The notes beneath the pieces are model-generated. The model searched no databases. It had not been told where the DNA came from and worked only from the letters and a program-made list of their open reading frames with translations. Positions 44,703 through 57,055 of a DNA stretch of 64,000 bases are shown piece after piece; the stretch's first letter is position 1, and every line of letters begins with the position of its first letter. A program made the translations under genes and the position numbers. Origin of the DNA: Notamacropus eugenii. Taxonomy: Eukaryota > Chordata > Mammalia > Diprotodontia > Macropodidae. Location: the NCBI RefSeq assembly GCF_028372415.1, contig NC_092872.1:13482479-13546478 (forward strand). The letters are read 5' to 3'.

Positions 44703-45424
44703 TTAAAGAATTCCCAAGGACATTGAGTGACTTGTCCAGGGTCACAAAGCTAGTATATCACAGGCAGAATTTGAACCCAAAGCATCCTGCTTCCCAGTCC
44801 AGTTTAAAAGCACTTACTCTTTGTCTCAAAACATGTATTCTGCTGGTTTGGGTTATTTCACTCTGTATGAGTGTTGTACCAGTACTGAACCAGTGCTCCA
44901 AAGTTTCTCTGAATTTCCATATTTGTCCTTTCTAACACAACAATAATATTCCATTACAATCATATGACACCTCTGCAAAGAAGTGAGAGGGGAGAGGGGA
45001 GTAGCCTCTATAATCTTGTCAGTCTTTGTTAGGGGCATTCCTTCCCTGAGTAGAAGCCTCTTATTTCTATATTTTCAGCTGTGGTGCTGAAGTCCAGTTT
45101 CCATTCTCAAACACCATCTTCTGAATAATCTAAATTGAGTTAAATTGAATTAAACTGAGTTCTGTGAGGTAAGGCAACAAGTCCCCATTCACCTACCACA
45201 GAGTGGATTTAAATACTAAATAGTAATTGTTTCTCTTTTACCCAGGAACTCTGAGGGTCTTCTCCTTCCAGTTTGATTTTTTTTTTTTATTAAAAGGGCA
45301 CATCCCTTGAGACACTACTTAAAGAAGCCTATTCATCGAATAGGTATAGCTCACTCAAAGTGAGAATGTGATAAGACCTTAGTCTGAAAGGGACAGGGTC
45401 TCACATTACATCCTGGGCCATCTC
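44703..45424. other. MIR and L1 debris
   Basis: An inverted MIR lies at about 44705-44815 (gtgacttgtccagggtcacaaagc). A minus-strand L1 terminal ORF2 fragment lies at about 44830-44968 (caataatattccattacaatcatatgac). The rest (44970-45424) shows no gene. Confidence 0.6.
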
Positions 45425-45605
45425 CAGTCATCTTGATGAATATCAGGCCATTGGATCCAGATGGCTCAGGAGAAGAAAGTGAGTTTGGTGACCTTGAACA
45501 GCCGCTACTCACTCAAATCAAAGTCAACTGCAAGTCATGTCATTATCTTGGTATCATGGTCCTCTTTGAGAACAAAGGACAAACACAACAACAAGACAAG
45601 TGTGA
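45425..45605 (+). mobile_element. SINE with ttgagaacaaaggacaaacacaac-type tail
   Basis: This resembles the 3' part of a marsupial SINE ending in gaacaaaggacaaacacaacaac. The same motif, inverted, opens the inserts at 76 and 50553. Confidence 0.7.
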
Positions 45606-46685
45606 TTCTCCCCATTTTATGGAGGAGAAAATAGGCTGGTGAACCTTTCGTGATTTTTCCAAGTACACACATCTAGTAAGTTTGGGGAGTCAGGATGAAT
45701 GAAGGGAAGTGTGGAAGCCAAGCTGCTCTTTAGTCTAGGCAATTATGCCACAGAGCTCTGGTGGTAGAACAGGGCACTGAGCAAGGTAAAGAAAGGAACA
45801 GAGTATCAAGGATGACCTAACAATATATTGCTTTTCTGTTGCAAAATTCTATTGCGACTGAGATCAGCAACCTCTGTGAAATGCTTTAGCCACTCTCCCA
45901 AGTCCCCAAACCCCCTTGCAATTATCTCAAGCAACATGACTTTGGTCTGACCAACAGGCCACTGGTGAAATGGGCAGAGATCATGAAATGAGTTTGCACA
46001 CCTGTTCTCTTCTTTCTTTTTCCATATCCAGGGATGCAACCTGAGTTCAACCAGGCTGGAGAGCCATAGATTCAGAGTCATAGACTTGGAAAGCACCCTA
46101 GAGATAAACCCTCTAGTCCAACTCCCACATTCAAGTTATTTTGGCATGTGGGGGCAGCCAGTAGTTAATCCATACATTTCTTCCTTTAATGCAGATCTCT
46201 TCTACATTCATTCTATTAATAATCAAGAGCTGAATAATAATACTTGCTCTATCTGCCTCAGAGGGTTATTGACAGATAGCACTTAGGAAGTCTTCAAACA
46301 CTATATAAATGTTAAGTGGTGGTATTATCCTGACATTTAAAGCCTGAGTAATCTGGAAATGCTTCACCTTTCCATCCTGAATAATAATAGATCCCATTTA
46401 TGGAGTATGCTTGTGAAGTGTTTATGTATGTATATATGTATGTATATTTATATGTGTGTATGTGCATGCATGTGTGCATATACGCATACACACACTATCT
46501 TAATTAATCTCCTCAGACAGTGCCAAGACTTGACCCTAGGTCTTCTGTCTCTCTAAGCCTAAAGGTCTTGCCACAAGTCATATAGATAGCTAATTAGTAT
46601 TTATTAAATGTTTACCATGTTAGCTTTAGAAGCTTATTATTAATTAAGTTTGAATCACTAGTTGTGGGTAATTTTGCTTTAGGCC
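45606..46685. other. MIR fragments and simple repeats, no gene
   Basis: MIR-type pieces occur at about 45605-45770, 46060-46330 and 46510-46610. A TATG/TGCA-rich simple repeat lies at about 46425-46495. The 96-codon minus frame at 45806-46096 has no recognisable domain. Confidence 0.5.
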
Positions 46686-47492
46686 TCAGGTCTTCCTTAC
46701 TGATGTTTCCTGAATTCTGTCTGGGTTTAACCTATGCGACTCCACTCCTCCCTTCAACCAGAGTTATGGTCTACAGTCATATTGTCCCCCAAATGTTCTT
46801 TGTCCCTGTAGGTATCACATTCACAAAGAGTGTATAAGCTCCTCCCACCTTCCATAGGCTCAGCCCTGGATCACTCTGGTCAGCACCACCAGGCCTGGCT
46901 TCCGGAAACAACTGGAGGTGGGGCAGTCCTTTGATAATTTCCCACTCCGCTTCTGCCGTTCTTTAGATAAAAGTTTGTGAGGTCCAAGTTCCTGAGGTCA
47001 AAGCACCTGAGACTCTGAGGTGGAAGTTGAGGTGAAATTTCCTGAGACCGAGTCCCTTTCCCCACTGAACTGTTCTAGTCTGGTTTGTCCATTCAGTGAA
47101 GTTGGCCTGGAGGTGTCTATACTTCCCTCAGGACAAACCTCAGCCCCTGGAGGTCCTGTTGTTCCTCAGGCGATCTCAATTTGTCTCAGGACAAATTTCA
47201 CCCCTTTATTTTTGCTTCTCTACATCCATTTCATGGCAATTTTTTGTCTGTACATGAAATCTGGAATGCCTGGAAATTTCCTTTCTGCCCCACCATCTTC
47301 ACAGAAGGCTTTCTGGATTAGTAACAGTATTAATAATAAGCTACTAAAATAAAATACAAATGAGTAAGCAAAGGAAAAAGATCCTGACTGTATAGATAAC
47401 CACTTTGGTGTAAAAGAAGCTCTGGGTTCATATTCAGAGGCAGATAATGAGGGAAATGAAAAGCCTCTCCTACCCCCAAAGAATAATATCAA

Positions 47493-50275
47493 GGGGTGGA
47501 GCCAAGATGGCGGAGTAGAAAGACGCACATACACATAGCTCCGAACCCACAACCCATAGAACGGCTACAGGGAAGTAACTCACGGTGAATTCTGCACCCA
47601 CAGGCCACAGAACATTGGAGTGAGGGAGATTTCTGTTCCAGAAAGACCTGCAAACCTCTCGCGGGGGGTCCTTTGCGTTGCGGACTGGGCGCCGGGACTG
47701 GGAGCTGGGACTGGGAGCTGAGTGCAGCCCTGCTGCGGCCGGGGCACCGAGAGGTACAGATCTGAGCAGGCTTCAGGGACGGGATCTCCAGTGGCCACAC
47801 AAGTCCCTCAACCCGCAGGTGACGGGGGTCGGTGAGAGAGTCTCTTTGGCGGGTCAAGAGGGGAGTGGGGTGCCCCCATAACTCAGGCCCTCCCGGGAGG
47901 TAGAAGCTAAGAGGCAGCTGCAGACTGGGACTCCCCAAGGGGGCAGGAGCCTGGATCCATTGTGGAAGGTCTGTGCATAAACCCCCTGAGGGAACTGAGC
48001 CTGAGAGGCTGCCCTGCCCCGACCTCAGCACCTGAACTTAATCTCACACTGAATAGCAGCCCTGCCCCTGCCAAAAGCCCTAAGGCTGGAAGCAGCATTT
48101 GAATCTCAGACCCCAAAGGCTGGCTGGGAGGATCAGGAGGCGAGGTGGGTGTGAGGAGAATATTCAGAGGTCAAGTCACTGGCTGGGAAAATGCCCAGAA
48201 AAGGGAAAAGAAATAAGACTATAGAAGGTTACTTTCTTGGAGAACAGGCATTTCCTCCCTTCCTTTCTAATGAGGAAGAACAATGCTTACCATCAGGCAA
48301 AGACACAGAAATCAAGGCTTCTGTGTCCCAGCCCACCCAATGGGCTCAGGCCATGGAAGAGCTCAAAAAGAATTTTGAAAATCAAGTTAGAGAGGTAGAG
48401 GAAAAGCTGGGAATAGAAATGAGAAACATGAAGTCAAAGCATGAACAGCAGGTCAGCACCCTGCTAAAGGAAACCCAAAAAAATGTTGAAGAAAATAACA
48501 CCTTGAAAACTAGCCTAACTCGATTGGCAAAAGAGGTTCAAAAAGCCAATGAGGAGAAGAATGCTTTCAAAAGCAGAATTAGCCAGATGGAAAAGGAGAT
48601 TCAAAAGCTCACTGAAGAAAATAGTTCTTTCAGAATTAGAATGGAACAGATAGAGGCTAAGGACTTTATGAGAAAGCAAGAAATCACAGAACAAAGCGAG
48701 AAGAATGGAAAAATGGAAGATAACGTGAAATATCTCATTGGAAAAACAACTGACCTGGAAAATAGATCCAGGAGAGACAATTTAAAAATTATGGGACTAC
48801 CTGAAAGCCATGATCACAAGAAGAGCCTAGACATCATCTTTCATGAAATTATCAAGGAAAACTGCCTTGAGATTCTAGAACCAGAGGGCAAAATAAATAT
48901 TCAGGGAATCCACAGAACACCGCCTGAAAGAGATCCAAAAAGAGAAACTCCTAGGAACATTGTGGCCAAATTCCAGAGTTCCCAGGTCAAGGAGAAAATA
49001 TTGCAAGCAGCTAGAAAGAAACAATTCAAGTACTGTGGAAATACAATCAGGATAACACAAGATCTAGCAGCTTCTACATTAAGGGATCCAAGGGCATGGA
49101 ATGTGACATTTAATAAGTCAAAGGAACTAGGACTAAAAGCAAGAATCACCTACCCAGCAAAACTGACTATAATACTTCAGGGGAAAAATTGGTCTTTCAA
49201 TGAAATAGAGGATTTTCAAGCATTCTTGATGAAAAGACCAGAGCTGAAAAGAAAATTTGACCTTCAAACACAAGAATGAAGAGAACCATGAAAAGGTGAA
49301 CAGCAAAGAGAAGTCATAAGGGACTTACTAAAGTTGAACCGTTTACATTCCTACATGGAAAGACAATATTTCTAACTCTTGAAACATTTTGGTATCTGGG
49401 TACTGGGTGGGATTACACACACACACATGCACACATGCACACATACATAGAGACAGAGTGCACAGAGTGAATTGAAAAGGATGGGATCATATCTTAAAAA
49501 AAAATGAAATCAAGCAGTGAGAGAGAAATATATTGGGAGAAGAAAGGGAGAAATTGAATGGGGCAAATTATCTCTTATAAAAGAGGCAAGCAAAAGACTC
49601 ATTAGTGGAGGGATAAAGAGGGGAGGTGAGAGAAAAACATGAATTCTACTCTCATCACATTCCACTAAAGGAAAGAATAAAATGCACACTCATTTTGGTA
49701 GGAAAACCTATCTCACAATACAGGAAAGTGGGGGATAAGGGGACAAGCAGGGTGGGGGGGATGATAGAAGGGAGGGCATGGGGAGGAGAGTGCAATTCGA
49801 GGTCGACACTCATGGGGAGGGATAGGATCAAAAGAGAATAGAAGTAATGGGGGACAGGATGGGATGGAGGGAAATATAGTCAGTCTTATACAACACAACT
49901 ATTAGGGAAGTCATTTGCAAAACTACACAGATTTGGCCTATATTGAATTGCTTGCCTTCCAAAGGGGAGGGGTGGAGAGGGAGGGAGGTAAAGAAGTTGG
50001 AACTCAAAGTGTTAGGATCAACTGTCGAGTAATGTTCTTGCCACTAGGAAATAAGAAATACAGGTAAAGGGGTATAGAAAGCTATCTGCCCCTACAGGAC
50101 AAAAGAGAAGACAGAGACAAGGGCAGAGAGGGATGATAGAAGAGAGAGCAGATTGGTCATAGGGGCAATTAGAATGCTTGGTGTTTGGGGGGGGAGGGGA
50201 TAAAAGGGGAGAAAATTTGTAACCCAAAATTTTGTGAAAATGAATGTTAAAAGTTAAATAAATAAATTTAATTTA

Positions 50276-50308
<33 letters not shown>
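47493..50308 (+). mobile_element. Full-length HAL1 with intact ORF1 and perfect target duplication
   Basis: This 2816-bp element starts ggggtggagccaagatggcgg, the standard 5' end of marsupial L1/HAL1. It has a GC-rich 5' UTR (47493-48190), one intact ORF1 (48191-49279), a 1.0-kb 3' UTR and an AAACA-repeat tail. The perfect 14-bp repeat AAGAATAATATCAA flanks it at 47479-47492 and 50309-50322. There is no ORF2, so it must have been copied with enzymes supplied in trans, presumably by L1. It is the youngest-looking retroposon here. Confidence 0.93.
48191..49279 (+). CDS. HAL1 ORF1 protein (L1 ORF1p-like RNA-binding protein), 362 aa
   Basis: The start MPRKGKRNKTIEGYF is the conserved beginning seen in the broken copies at 53190 and 20662. 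Residues about 50-190 form a long heptad-rich coiled coil (AMEELKK, KANEEKNAFKSRISQMEKE), which in L1 ORF1p drives trimer formation. Residues about 193-285 correspond to the RRM, opening with RRDNLKIMGLPE at 194-205. Residues about 285-350 correspond to the C-terminal domain, with ARITYPAKL at 317-325. L1 ORF1p binds its RNA as a trimer and acts as a nucleic-acid chaperone. Length, domain order and motifs are complete, with no stop or frameshift. The ATG lies about 700 nt from the element's 5' end. Confidence 0.93.
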   Translation: MPRKGKRNKTIEGYFLGEQAFPPFLSNEEEQCLPSGKDTEIKASVSQPTQWAQAMEELKKNFENQVREVEEKLGIEMRNMKSKHEQQVSTLLKETQKNVEENNTLKTSLTRLAKEVQKANEEKNAFKSRISQMEKEIQKLTEENSSFRIRMEQIEAKDFMRKQEITEQSEKNGKMEDNVKYLIGKTTDLENRSRRDNLKIMGLPESHDHKKSLDIIFHEIIKENCLEILEPEGKINIQGIHRTPPERDPKRETPRNIVAKFQSSQVKEKILQAARKKQFKYCGNTIRITQDLAASTLRDPRAWNVTFNKSKELGLKARITYPAKLTIILQGKNWSFNEIEDFQAFLMKRPELKRKFDLQTQE

Positions 50309-51095
50309 AAGAATAATATCAAATCATCACAAGCCCATGAAGAGTTTATGGAGAAGCTTAAAAAGGAATTTTAAAATCAAATAAGAGAGACTAAGGAAAA
50401 ATTACTAAAAAATAAAAGTAATCCATGACAATCATGAAAAGAAAGTTAACCAATTGGAAAAAGAGGTCCAGAAGTTAAAGGAAGAAAATAACTCTTTTCA
50501 AGCTAGAATTGGGCAGGAGAAATTGAATGACATTATGAGACACTAAGAAAATAGGTTGGTTAGTTGTTGTCCTTCATTCTCAAAGAGGACCAAAATGACG
50601 AAGAGAATAACAAAACTAAAAAGAAAATATAATAGAATCTGAAGTATCTCATTAAAAAACAACTGACTAGTGAACAGAGTGAGGAGATACAATATAAGAA
50701 TTGTCAGACTACCTGGACATTATGACCAAAAAAAGAATCTGTATACAAGAAATTATTAAGGAAAATTGGGTAAAGTAGAAATAGAAAAAAACTATCATTT
50801 ACCACTTGAAAGAGAACCACAGAGGAAAACTTACAGGAATGTCTGCCAGATTTCAAAGCTCCTGGGTTAAGGAGGAAAATATCGCAAGTAACAAGAAAAA
50901 GACCATTAAAATACTGTGGAAATACAGTCAGCATTTCACAAGACTTAGCAACTTCCACTCTGAAAGACTCTCCAAGTAGGTCTTGGAACATCATATTTCA
51001 AAGAGTAAAAGAGCTGGTCCTGTATCCAAGACTAACTTATTCAGGAAAGTATAATCCTGAATAGAGAACAAGGTCATTTGATGTTATCAGTATTC

Positions 51096-53963
51096 CCTTT
51101 TTTTTAAAAAATTAATTAATTTATTTAACTTTTCAACATTCATTTCCACAAAATTTTGGGTTCCAAATTTTCTCCCCATTTCTCCCCTCCCCCCACCCCA
51201 AAACACCGAGCATTCTAATTGCCCCTATCACCAATCTGCCCTCTCTTCTAACATCCCTCCCTTCCCTTATCCCCATCTTCTCTTTTGTCCTGTAGGGCAA
51301 GATAACTTTCTATACCCCATTACCTGTATTTCTCTTTCCTAATTGCAAGAACAACACTCAACAGCTGTTCCTAAAACTTTGAGTTCCAACTTCTCCCCAT
51401 CCCTCCCTCCCCACCCATTCCCTTTGGGAAGGCAGGCAGTTCGATATAGGCCATATCTGTGTAGTTTTGCAAATGACTTCCATAATAGTCATGTTGTGTA
51501 TGACTAACTATAATTCCCTCCGTCCTATCCTGCCCCTCATTGCTTCTATTCTCTCTTTTGATCCTGTCCCTCCCCAAGAGTGTTGACTTCAAATTGCTCC
51601 CTCCTCCCACTGACCTCCCTTCCATCATCCCCTCCACCCTGCTGATCCCCTTCTCCCCCACTTTCCTGTATTGTGAGATAGGTTTTCATACCAAAATGAG
51701 TGTGCATTTTATTCCTTCCTTTAGTCGAATGCGATGAGAGTAAGCTTCATGTTTTTTCTCTCACCTCCCCTCTTTTTCCCTCCACTGAAAAGTCTTTTAT
51801 TTGTCTCTTTTATGAGAGATAACCTGTCCCATTCCATCTCTCCCTTTCTCCTCCTAATATATTTCTCTCTCACTGCTTAATTTTATTTTTTAAAGATATG
51901 ATCCCATCCTATTCAATTCTCCCTGTGCTCTCTGTCTCTCTCCATGTGTGCGTGTGTGTAATCCCACCAACTACTCAGATACAGAAAAAAGTTTCAAGAG
52001 TTACAAATATTGTCTTTCCCTGTAGGAATGTAAATGGTTCAACTTTAGTAAGTCCATTATGATTCCTCTTTGCTGTTTACCCTTTCATGCTTCTCTTGAT
52101 TCTTGTGTTTGAAGGTCAAATTTTCTTTTCAGCTCTGGTCTTTTCATCAACAATGCTTGAAAGTCCTCTATACTGATGAATGACCATGTTTTCCCCCTGA
52201 AGTATTATACTAAGTTTTGCTGGGCAGGTGATTCTTGGTTTCAGTCATAGTTCCTTTGACTTATTAAATGTCACATTCCATGCCCTTGGATCCCTTAATG
52301 TAGAAGCTGCTAGATCTTGTGTTATCCTGATTGTATTTCCACAGTACTTGAATTGTTTCTTTCTAGCTGCTTGCAATATTTTCTCCTTGACCTGGGAACT
52401 CTGGAATTTGGCCACAGTGTTCCTAGGAGTTTCTCTTTTTGGATCTCTTTCAGGTGGTGATTGGTGGACTCTTTCAATATTTACTTTTCAGTCTGGTTCT
52501 AGAATCTCAGGGCAGTTTTTCTTGATAATTTCATGAAAGATGATGTCTAGGCTCTATTTTTGATCATGGCTTTCAGGTAGTCCCATAATTTTTAAATTGT
52601 TTCTCCTGGATCTCTTTTCCAGGTCAGTTGTTTTTCCAATGAGATATTCCACATTATCTTCCATTTTTTTCATTCTTTTGGTTTTGTTTTGTGATTTCTT
52701 GGTTTCGCATAAAGTCATTAGCCTCTATCTGTTCCATTCTAATTTTGAAAGAACTATTTTCTTCAGTGAGCTTTTGAACCCCCTTTTCCATTTGGCTAAT
52801 TCTGCTTTTGAAAGCATTCTTCTCCTCATTGGCTTTTTGACCCTCTTTTGCCAATTGAGTTAGCCTATTTTTAAAGGTGTTATTTTCTTCAGCATTTTTT
52901 TGGGCCTCCTTTAGCAAGGTGTTGACACGCTTTTCTTCCATCTCTCTCATTTCTCTTCCCAGTTTTTCCTCCACCTCTCTAGTTTGATTTCCAAAATCCT
53001 TTTTGAGCTCTTCCATGGCCTGACCCCATTGAATATTTATTTTGGATGTTTGGGATGCGGAACCCTTGACTTTTATGTCTTTCCCTGATGGTAAGCATTG
53101 TTCTTCCTCATCCAAAAGGATGAGAGGAGATATCTGTTCACCAAGAAAGTAACCTTCTATAGTCTTATTTTTCCCCCCTTTTTTGGGCATTGTCCCAACT
53201 AGTTACTTGACTTTTGGGTCCTTTGTCAAAAGTAGGGTGCACTCTGGGGACCTGTAAGATATCAGTTCCTCCAAGGTGGCACAATCAAGTGTGTACTGCT
53301 CTGGGTGCAGGGAAGTATTTTTGTGCCCAGAATCTTAGCAGCCTTTCCTCTCCACAGGCACCTGACCTCCAGTTCCACCAAGCTAGCGCTGGGGAGGTGG
53401 CATTCAGTCAAGCTGTGGGGGCAGGGCCTCCATTCAGTGAAAGAGAAAGACCAGCTGCCTCAAGGCATCTACACAGGGCTAAGGTAAGACTCAACTCTTC
53501 AGTGCCCCCAGGGGTTTTTATGATCCAGCTATGGTCTCAGGCTGCTGTAGGGGTTGCCCTGAAAACTCCTGCTGCCTGCCCGATGTGAAGGCTCTTCTCC
53601 CTTGCTGGCCAGTTGAATAAACCCTGTCACTGACCCTTGGTGCCTGTGGGTTGAGGGATTTGCGGACCCTCTGCTGCTGGGACTGGGGATTCAGGGACAG
53701 GAGATTCTGCCCCAGAGGGCTGTTCAGGAGCCGTGCTCAAGTGGCCAAGGCTGGGCTGGGCTCCGAGCTCTGCTCTGCCAGTGCAACTGGTGTTTCCTGT
53801 GGGTCTTTCAGGTCACCCTGGGCTGGAAATCTCCTCCACTCTGTTGTTCTCCACTTTTGCTGCTCCAAAATTTGTTGAGAGTCCCTCTCTATAGGTGTTT
53901 TATGGGCTGTGTGGGGGCAGCCTCCGTATGTGTGTCTTTCTACTCTGCCATCTTGGCTCCGCC
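51096..53963 (-). mobile_element. HAL1 element, minus strand, ORF1 broken
   Basis: A 2868-bp element is flanked by TGTTATCAGTATTC at 51082-51095 and 53964-53977 (14/14 identical). On the minus strand it has the catcttggctccgcc-type 5' end (near 53950), a GC-rich 5' UTR, ORF1 from 53190 open for 178 codons (to 52654) and then shifted (the remainder lies at about 52130-52650), a 3' UTR and an A-rich end. The element is inserted into the older plus-strand element and lies opposite to the intact HAL1 0.8 kb away. Confidence 0.9.
52654..53190 (-). pseudogene. HAL1 ORF1, N-terminal 178 codons, frame broken downstream
   Basis: It starts MPKKGGKNKTIEGYFLGEQ and includes the coiled coil (EELKKDFGNQ, RISQMEKGVQKLTEENSSF). 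It loses frame before the RRM because of a change near 52655-52680. The sequence for the RRM and C-terminal domain continues in other frames (52130-52650). Compared with the intact copy at 48191 it has one small indel in the linker and several substitutions. Confidence 0.85.
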
Positions 53964-54794
53964 TGTTATCAGTATTCTTAAAATTGTCATCATTCCCATG
54001 TTAGTTTGATAGAAGGGTTGGAGTTGAGTTGTTTTTAATGGGGTAATCCTAAAAAAAAAAACAACAAAATTGGAATGGAAAAGATAAAAGGGAGCAATTA
54101 TATTAGACTTGATGTGTTAAAGGAAGAACTAATCAGGAAGAAGCAAGTGAGGAAAGAGGATTAGTAAAGTTGGAACCTTATTCTCATCTGGGTTGAAAAG
54201 GAAAGAACATGGACATCTGAAAGGATGTAGGGGTGTTCTGGGCACGTAGAGAGGGGAGGAAACAAGGAGAGAGGTTGGAGGATGTACTTTTAGAGGGGTG
54301 TGTGGTTTGGGATTTAGGAGGGTGGGGGGGAAGGAAATGGGGAGAAGATAGAGTAATGGAGGCAGGTAAAAAGAGAGGGTGAGAGAGAAAAGAATATATA
54401 AAAGTGAGATGGAGGGAAATTCACAAATAGTGATAAGAACTTTGAATGTGAATGGGATGTTTAGAGCAATTCTCTTTGAGGTGGCAGAGAAGTGGAAACA
54501 GCAGAGATCCCCGCCAATTGAGGAATATCAGAAATGGTTGTGATGGAACACTCCTGTGCTATAGGAAATAATGAAGTCATTGATCTTGGAAAGGCATGAA
54601 AAGTCTTGCATGAAACGATGAAGTGTGAAGAGGGTAGAACCAGGGAAACGTCGTATACAGTTGTGATAATATTTTTAAGAATGACTTTCAGGAACTAAGT
54701 AATTTTGGCTGTGATAAATGCAAAAATTAAAGATAAAGAGGGATACTATCTCTATCCAGAGAAAGAACTGATAGATGGAAGTGGGCATAGCATA

Positions 54795-54800
<6 letters not shown>

Positions 54801-54834
<34 letters not shown>
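54801..54834. repeat. (AC)n microsatellite
   Basis: A pure CA run of about 34 bp in the terminal part of the old plus-strand L1. Confidence 0.97.
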
Positions 54835-54835
<1 letters not shown>

Positions 54836-55049
54836 TTGAGTTTAATGGTTGTCCGATGTATGGTGGGGAGGGAGGAAAAAGAGGAGAAAGGAAATTTACA
54901 TGATAAACTCATTGTACATTTGGAGGGCACAGCAAGTTGTACATAATAGATTGGCACTTTCACGCACATTCATCTTTTTTATTGAACTGTGTTATGGAAA
55001 AGGTTGCTTTGTTCTTTGAATTAAAAATAAAATAACTTTTAGTAAAAAG

Positions 55050-55694
55050 TGTTTATGATGTCTCAGACATTATGATAAGCAAGACTGATACAAAGAAAAG
55101 CAAAAACAGTCCCTTTTCTCAAAAAGCTCATAGGCTAATGTGGGAGATAATGTGCAAAGAACTATGGAAATTAAGATACATGTGGGAGAAATTGAGGATA
55201 GTCTCAGAGGAAAGACTTCATGCAGAAGGTGGGGAAGGTGGGTGAGGCCTAAAGGAAGCCAAGAGGCTACTTGATCCTTCCTCTGCTCCACCCTTGCTCA
55301 TCTCTGCATTGTCCCCTGGGTGTGCCTTGTGTATTCAGACCCCTCAAACGTTTGTCTTCCTCATGAGAAGCCTTCACGAGAAGGCCTTCATCTTCCTCTG
55401 CCTTCACTGACTGCTCCAACTCCAAGTGATCTCTCCTTCTACCTGGCTTTACACAGGAATGGCAAAACAAGCCTTGGGATTCAGGCCAGAAGACCGTAGG
55501 AAAAACCCCACCTTGGTGACCTCAGGCCCCACCATCACTGCTCAGTTCTTCATGTTTCCATTCTATAAATTGGGGACTCCCTAACTAGGTTGGAGGTACT
55601 ACCTGTGATGTAGAAGGTAGAGGAATCCCAGGAAGGAGTTACGAAGCCTGGATTTCAATCCCCCTCTGACATAATGGACATACTGTTGATAAGG
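55050..55694. other. Low-copy sequence, no gene recognised
   Basis: An old repeat with an aaaagctcatagg-type phrase lies at about 55040-55230. After it there is nothing that I can assign. The minus frames at 55070-55291 and 55267-55470 have no domain or splice logic. Confidence 0.45.
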
Positions 55695-55940
55695 TGTTTG
55701 TGTGCATGTTCCTTTAAGAACTAAGCACTCCTTCACTTCTCCCTAATCCCACCCCAAAACACCTAGTTAGTATATTTGGCACATGTTTCCTATAGAATAT
55801 CCTATATAAACTTTACTTTTACCCCTCTCTGGTTGCAGGTTCTCCAAGAACTCTTGACTGCTGAAAAGTATTACCTTGACATCAATAATGCTTGAGTCCA
55901 TGAATTCCTTCCAGGCGACCTGCCCCTGGTACCTCAGTCT
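55695..55940 (+). mobile_element. LTR fragment, same family as 2847-3579
   Basis: It matches the central to 3' part of the LTR at 2847-3579, including the shared phrase agaatatcctatataaacttta (TATA region) and caataatgcttgagt downstream. It is a fossil fragment with no internal genes and looks old from its divergence. Confidence 0.7.
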
Positions 55941-57055
55941 TTGTGGGCATCTCACCTCCATTCCAGCCCTCATAACTGTGACACTGGACAAGTTACCCTA
56001 AGAAATCCTCCAAGATCATAAACTTCAGAACAGATGACAGTCTGTATGGGTACAAGGAGATTCTTCAGCAGAAACTGCCCACCTCAAGGAAATCACAGAT
56101 CTGTCCTGCCCCCCAAACCCCTCCAAAACGAAACAAAACATAAAATCACTCAAGGCTTTACCAGACTGTTGTGATAAAAGACTGTAATTTTGAAAGTGCC
56201 ATAGGAATAGGATGTGTTAGTATGTCCTATAATACCACGTGTACAATATTTTTAATTGGATGATTTTCTTTGTGTCAGCATTATCTCTCTTACTACCCAG
56301 AAGGATAAAGGTTGGGGACTGAAGACTTTACTCCAAGGGAGAGACCCCAGTAAGTAGCAAAAGCAAGAGCTACTTGGTGAGGATCTCCTGGGCATTTGGC
56401 CAACTCAGCCCTGGAGAGAGACAAGTTTGCCCATCTCCAGAGGGACAACAGAGAGGTATTGGGGAGGAGTGGAGACATCCTGGGATAGAGGAGGATGCCA
56501 GAGGTAGCTCTGCAATGAACCTCTGCAGGGGTCTTCTTCTGGCTCCCAGGATAACTACCTGTGACTATGAAAAGTCAAAACAGAGACTGTCCCTATTAGG
56601 AAAGCAGACAAAGACCCTCACAACAGAATCTTCAATTAACAGGTGACATTTTTTTTGGTATCACATTTAGGTTTATGGATCACACTTTGTTTACAACAAC
56701 CTTACTGTACAAACGGTAAATAGTGCTGTCTCCCATTTTGCAGATATGGAAACCAATGCCCAGAGAAGGAAGTCACTTGCCTCAAGTAATATTGGAGGTG
56801 TCAGAGCCAGGATTATCACTCTGGTTTTGGACTGCAAAACTGGCAATCTTTCCTAAACACCATTTTATCTCTGCGCGCTGTTCAAAAAAAATTGCCAACA
56901 ACACTTTAAAAAAAGTTCTTTTTCAGAACAAATTAAAAACAGTACTAAATATCAATACAATTGTGTAAACTTGCTTAGTAACTACTTACACTTAAATTAG
57001 TTAATTTCAACATACCAGAAATCAAAACTTTTCAGTCACTGCCCTCAGATTCCAG
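55941..57055. other. Low-copy sequence with an inverted MIR
   Basis: An inverted MIR lies at about 56650-56850 (cccattttgcagatatggaaacc, agaaggaagtcacttgcc). Other stretches show no recognisable exon. The 90-codon plus frame at 56374-56646 and its minus shadow are unassigned. Confidence 0.5.

Larger units (their letters stand above)
47300..55045 (+). mobile_element. Old L1/HAL1, plus strand, hosting two HAL1 insertions
   Basis: ORF1 remains start at about 47361 (MSKQRKK), continue at 50323-51081 after the first insert, and resume at 53978 after the second. At about 54480 the sequence jumps to a terminal ORF2/3' UTR (ccgccaattgaggaatatcag, gaaaaaatta-type end near 55040), so the middle of ORF2 is absent. 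All frames are broken. Region 46690-47300 may be its 5' UTR, but I am not certain. It contains a short SINE piece (50553-50602) and a CA microsatellite (54801-54834). Confidence 0.65.

Noticed and set aside
47489-48116. Minus-strand frames of up to 180 residues
   Set aside because: They lie antisense in the GC-rich HAL1 5' UTR. Similar closed sequence in the other HAL1 copies shows no coding constraint.
48875-49149. Minus-strand frames opposite HAL1 ORF1
   Set aside because: They are antisense shadows of the intact ORF1. The same shadow recurs at 42893-43201 and 52228-52536.
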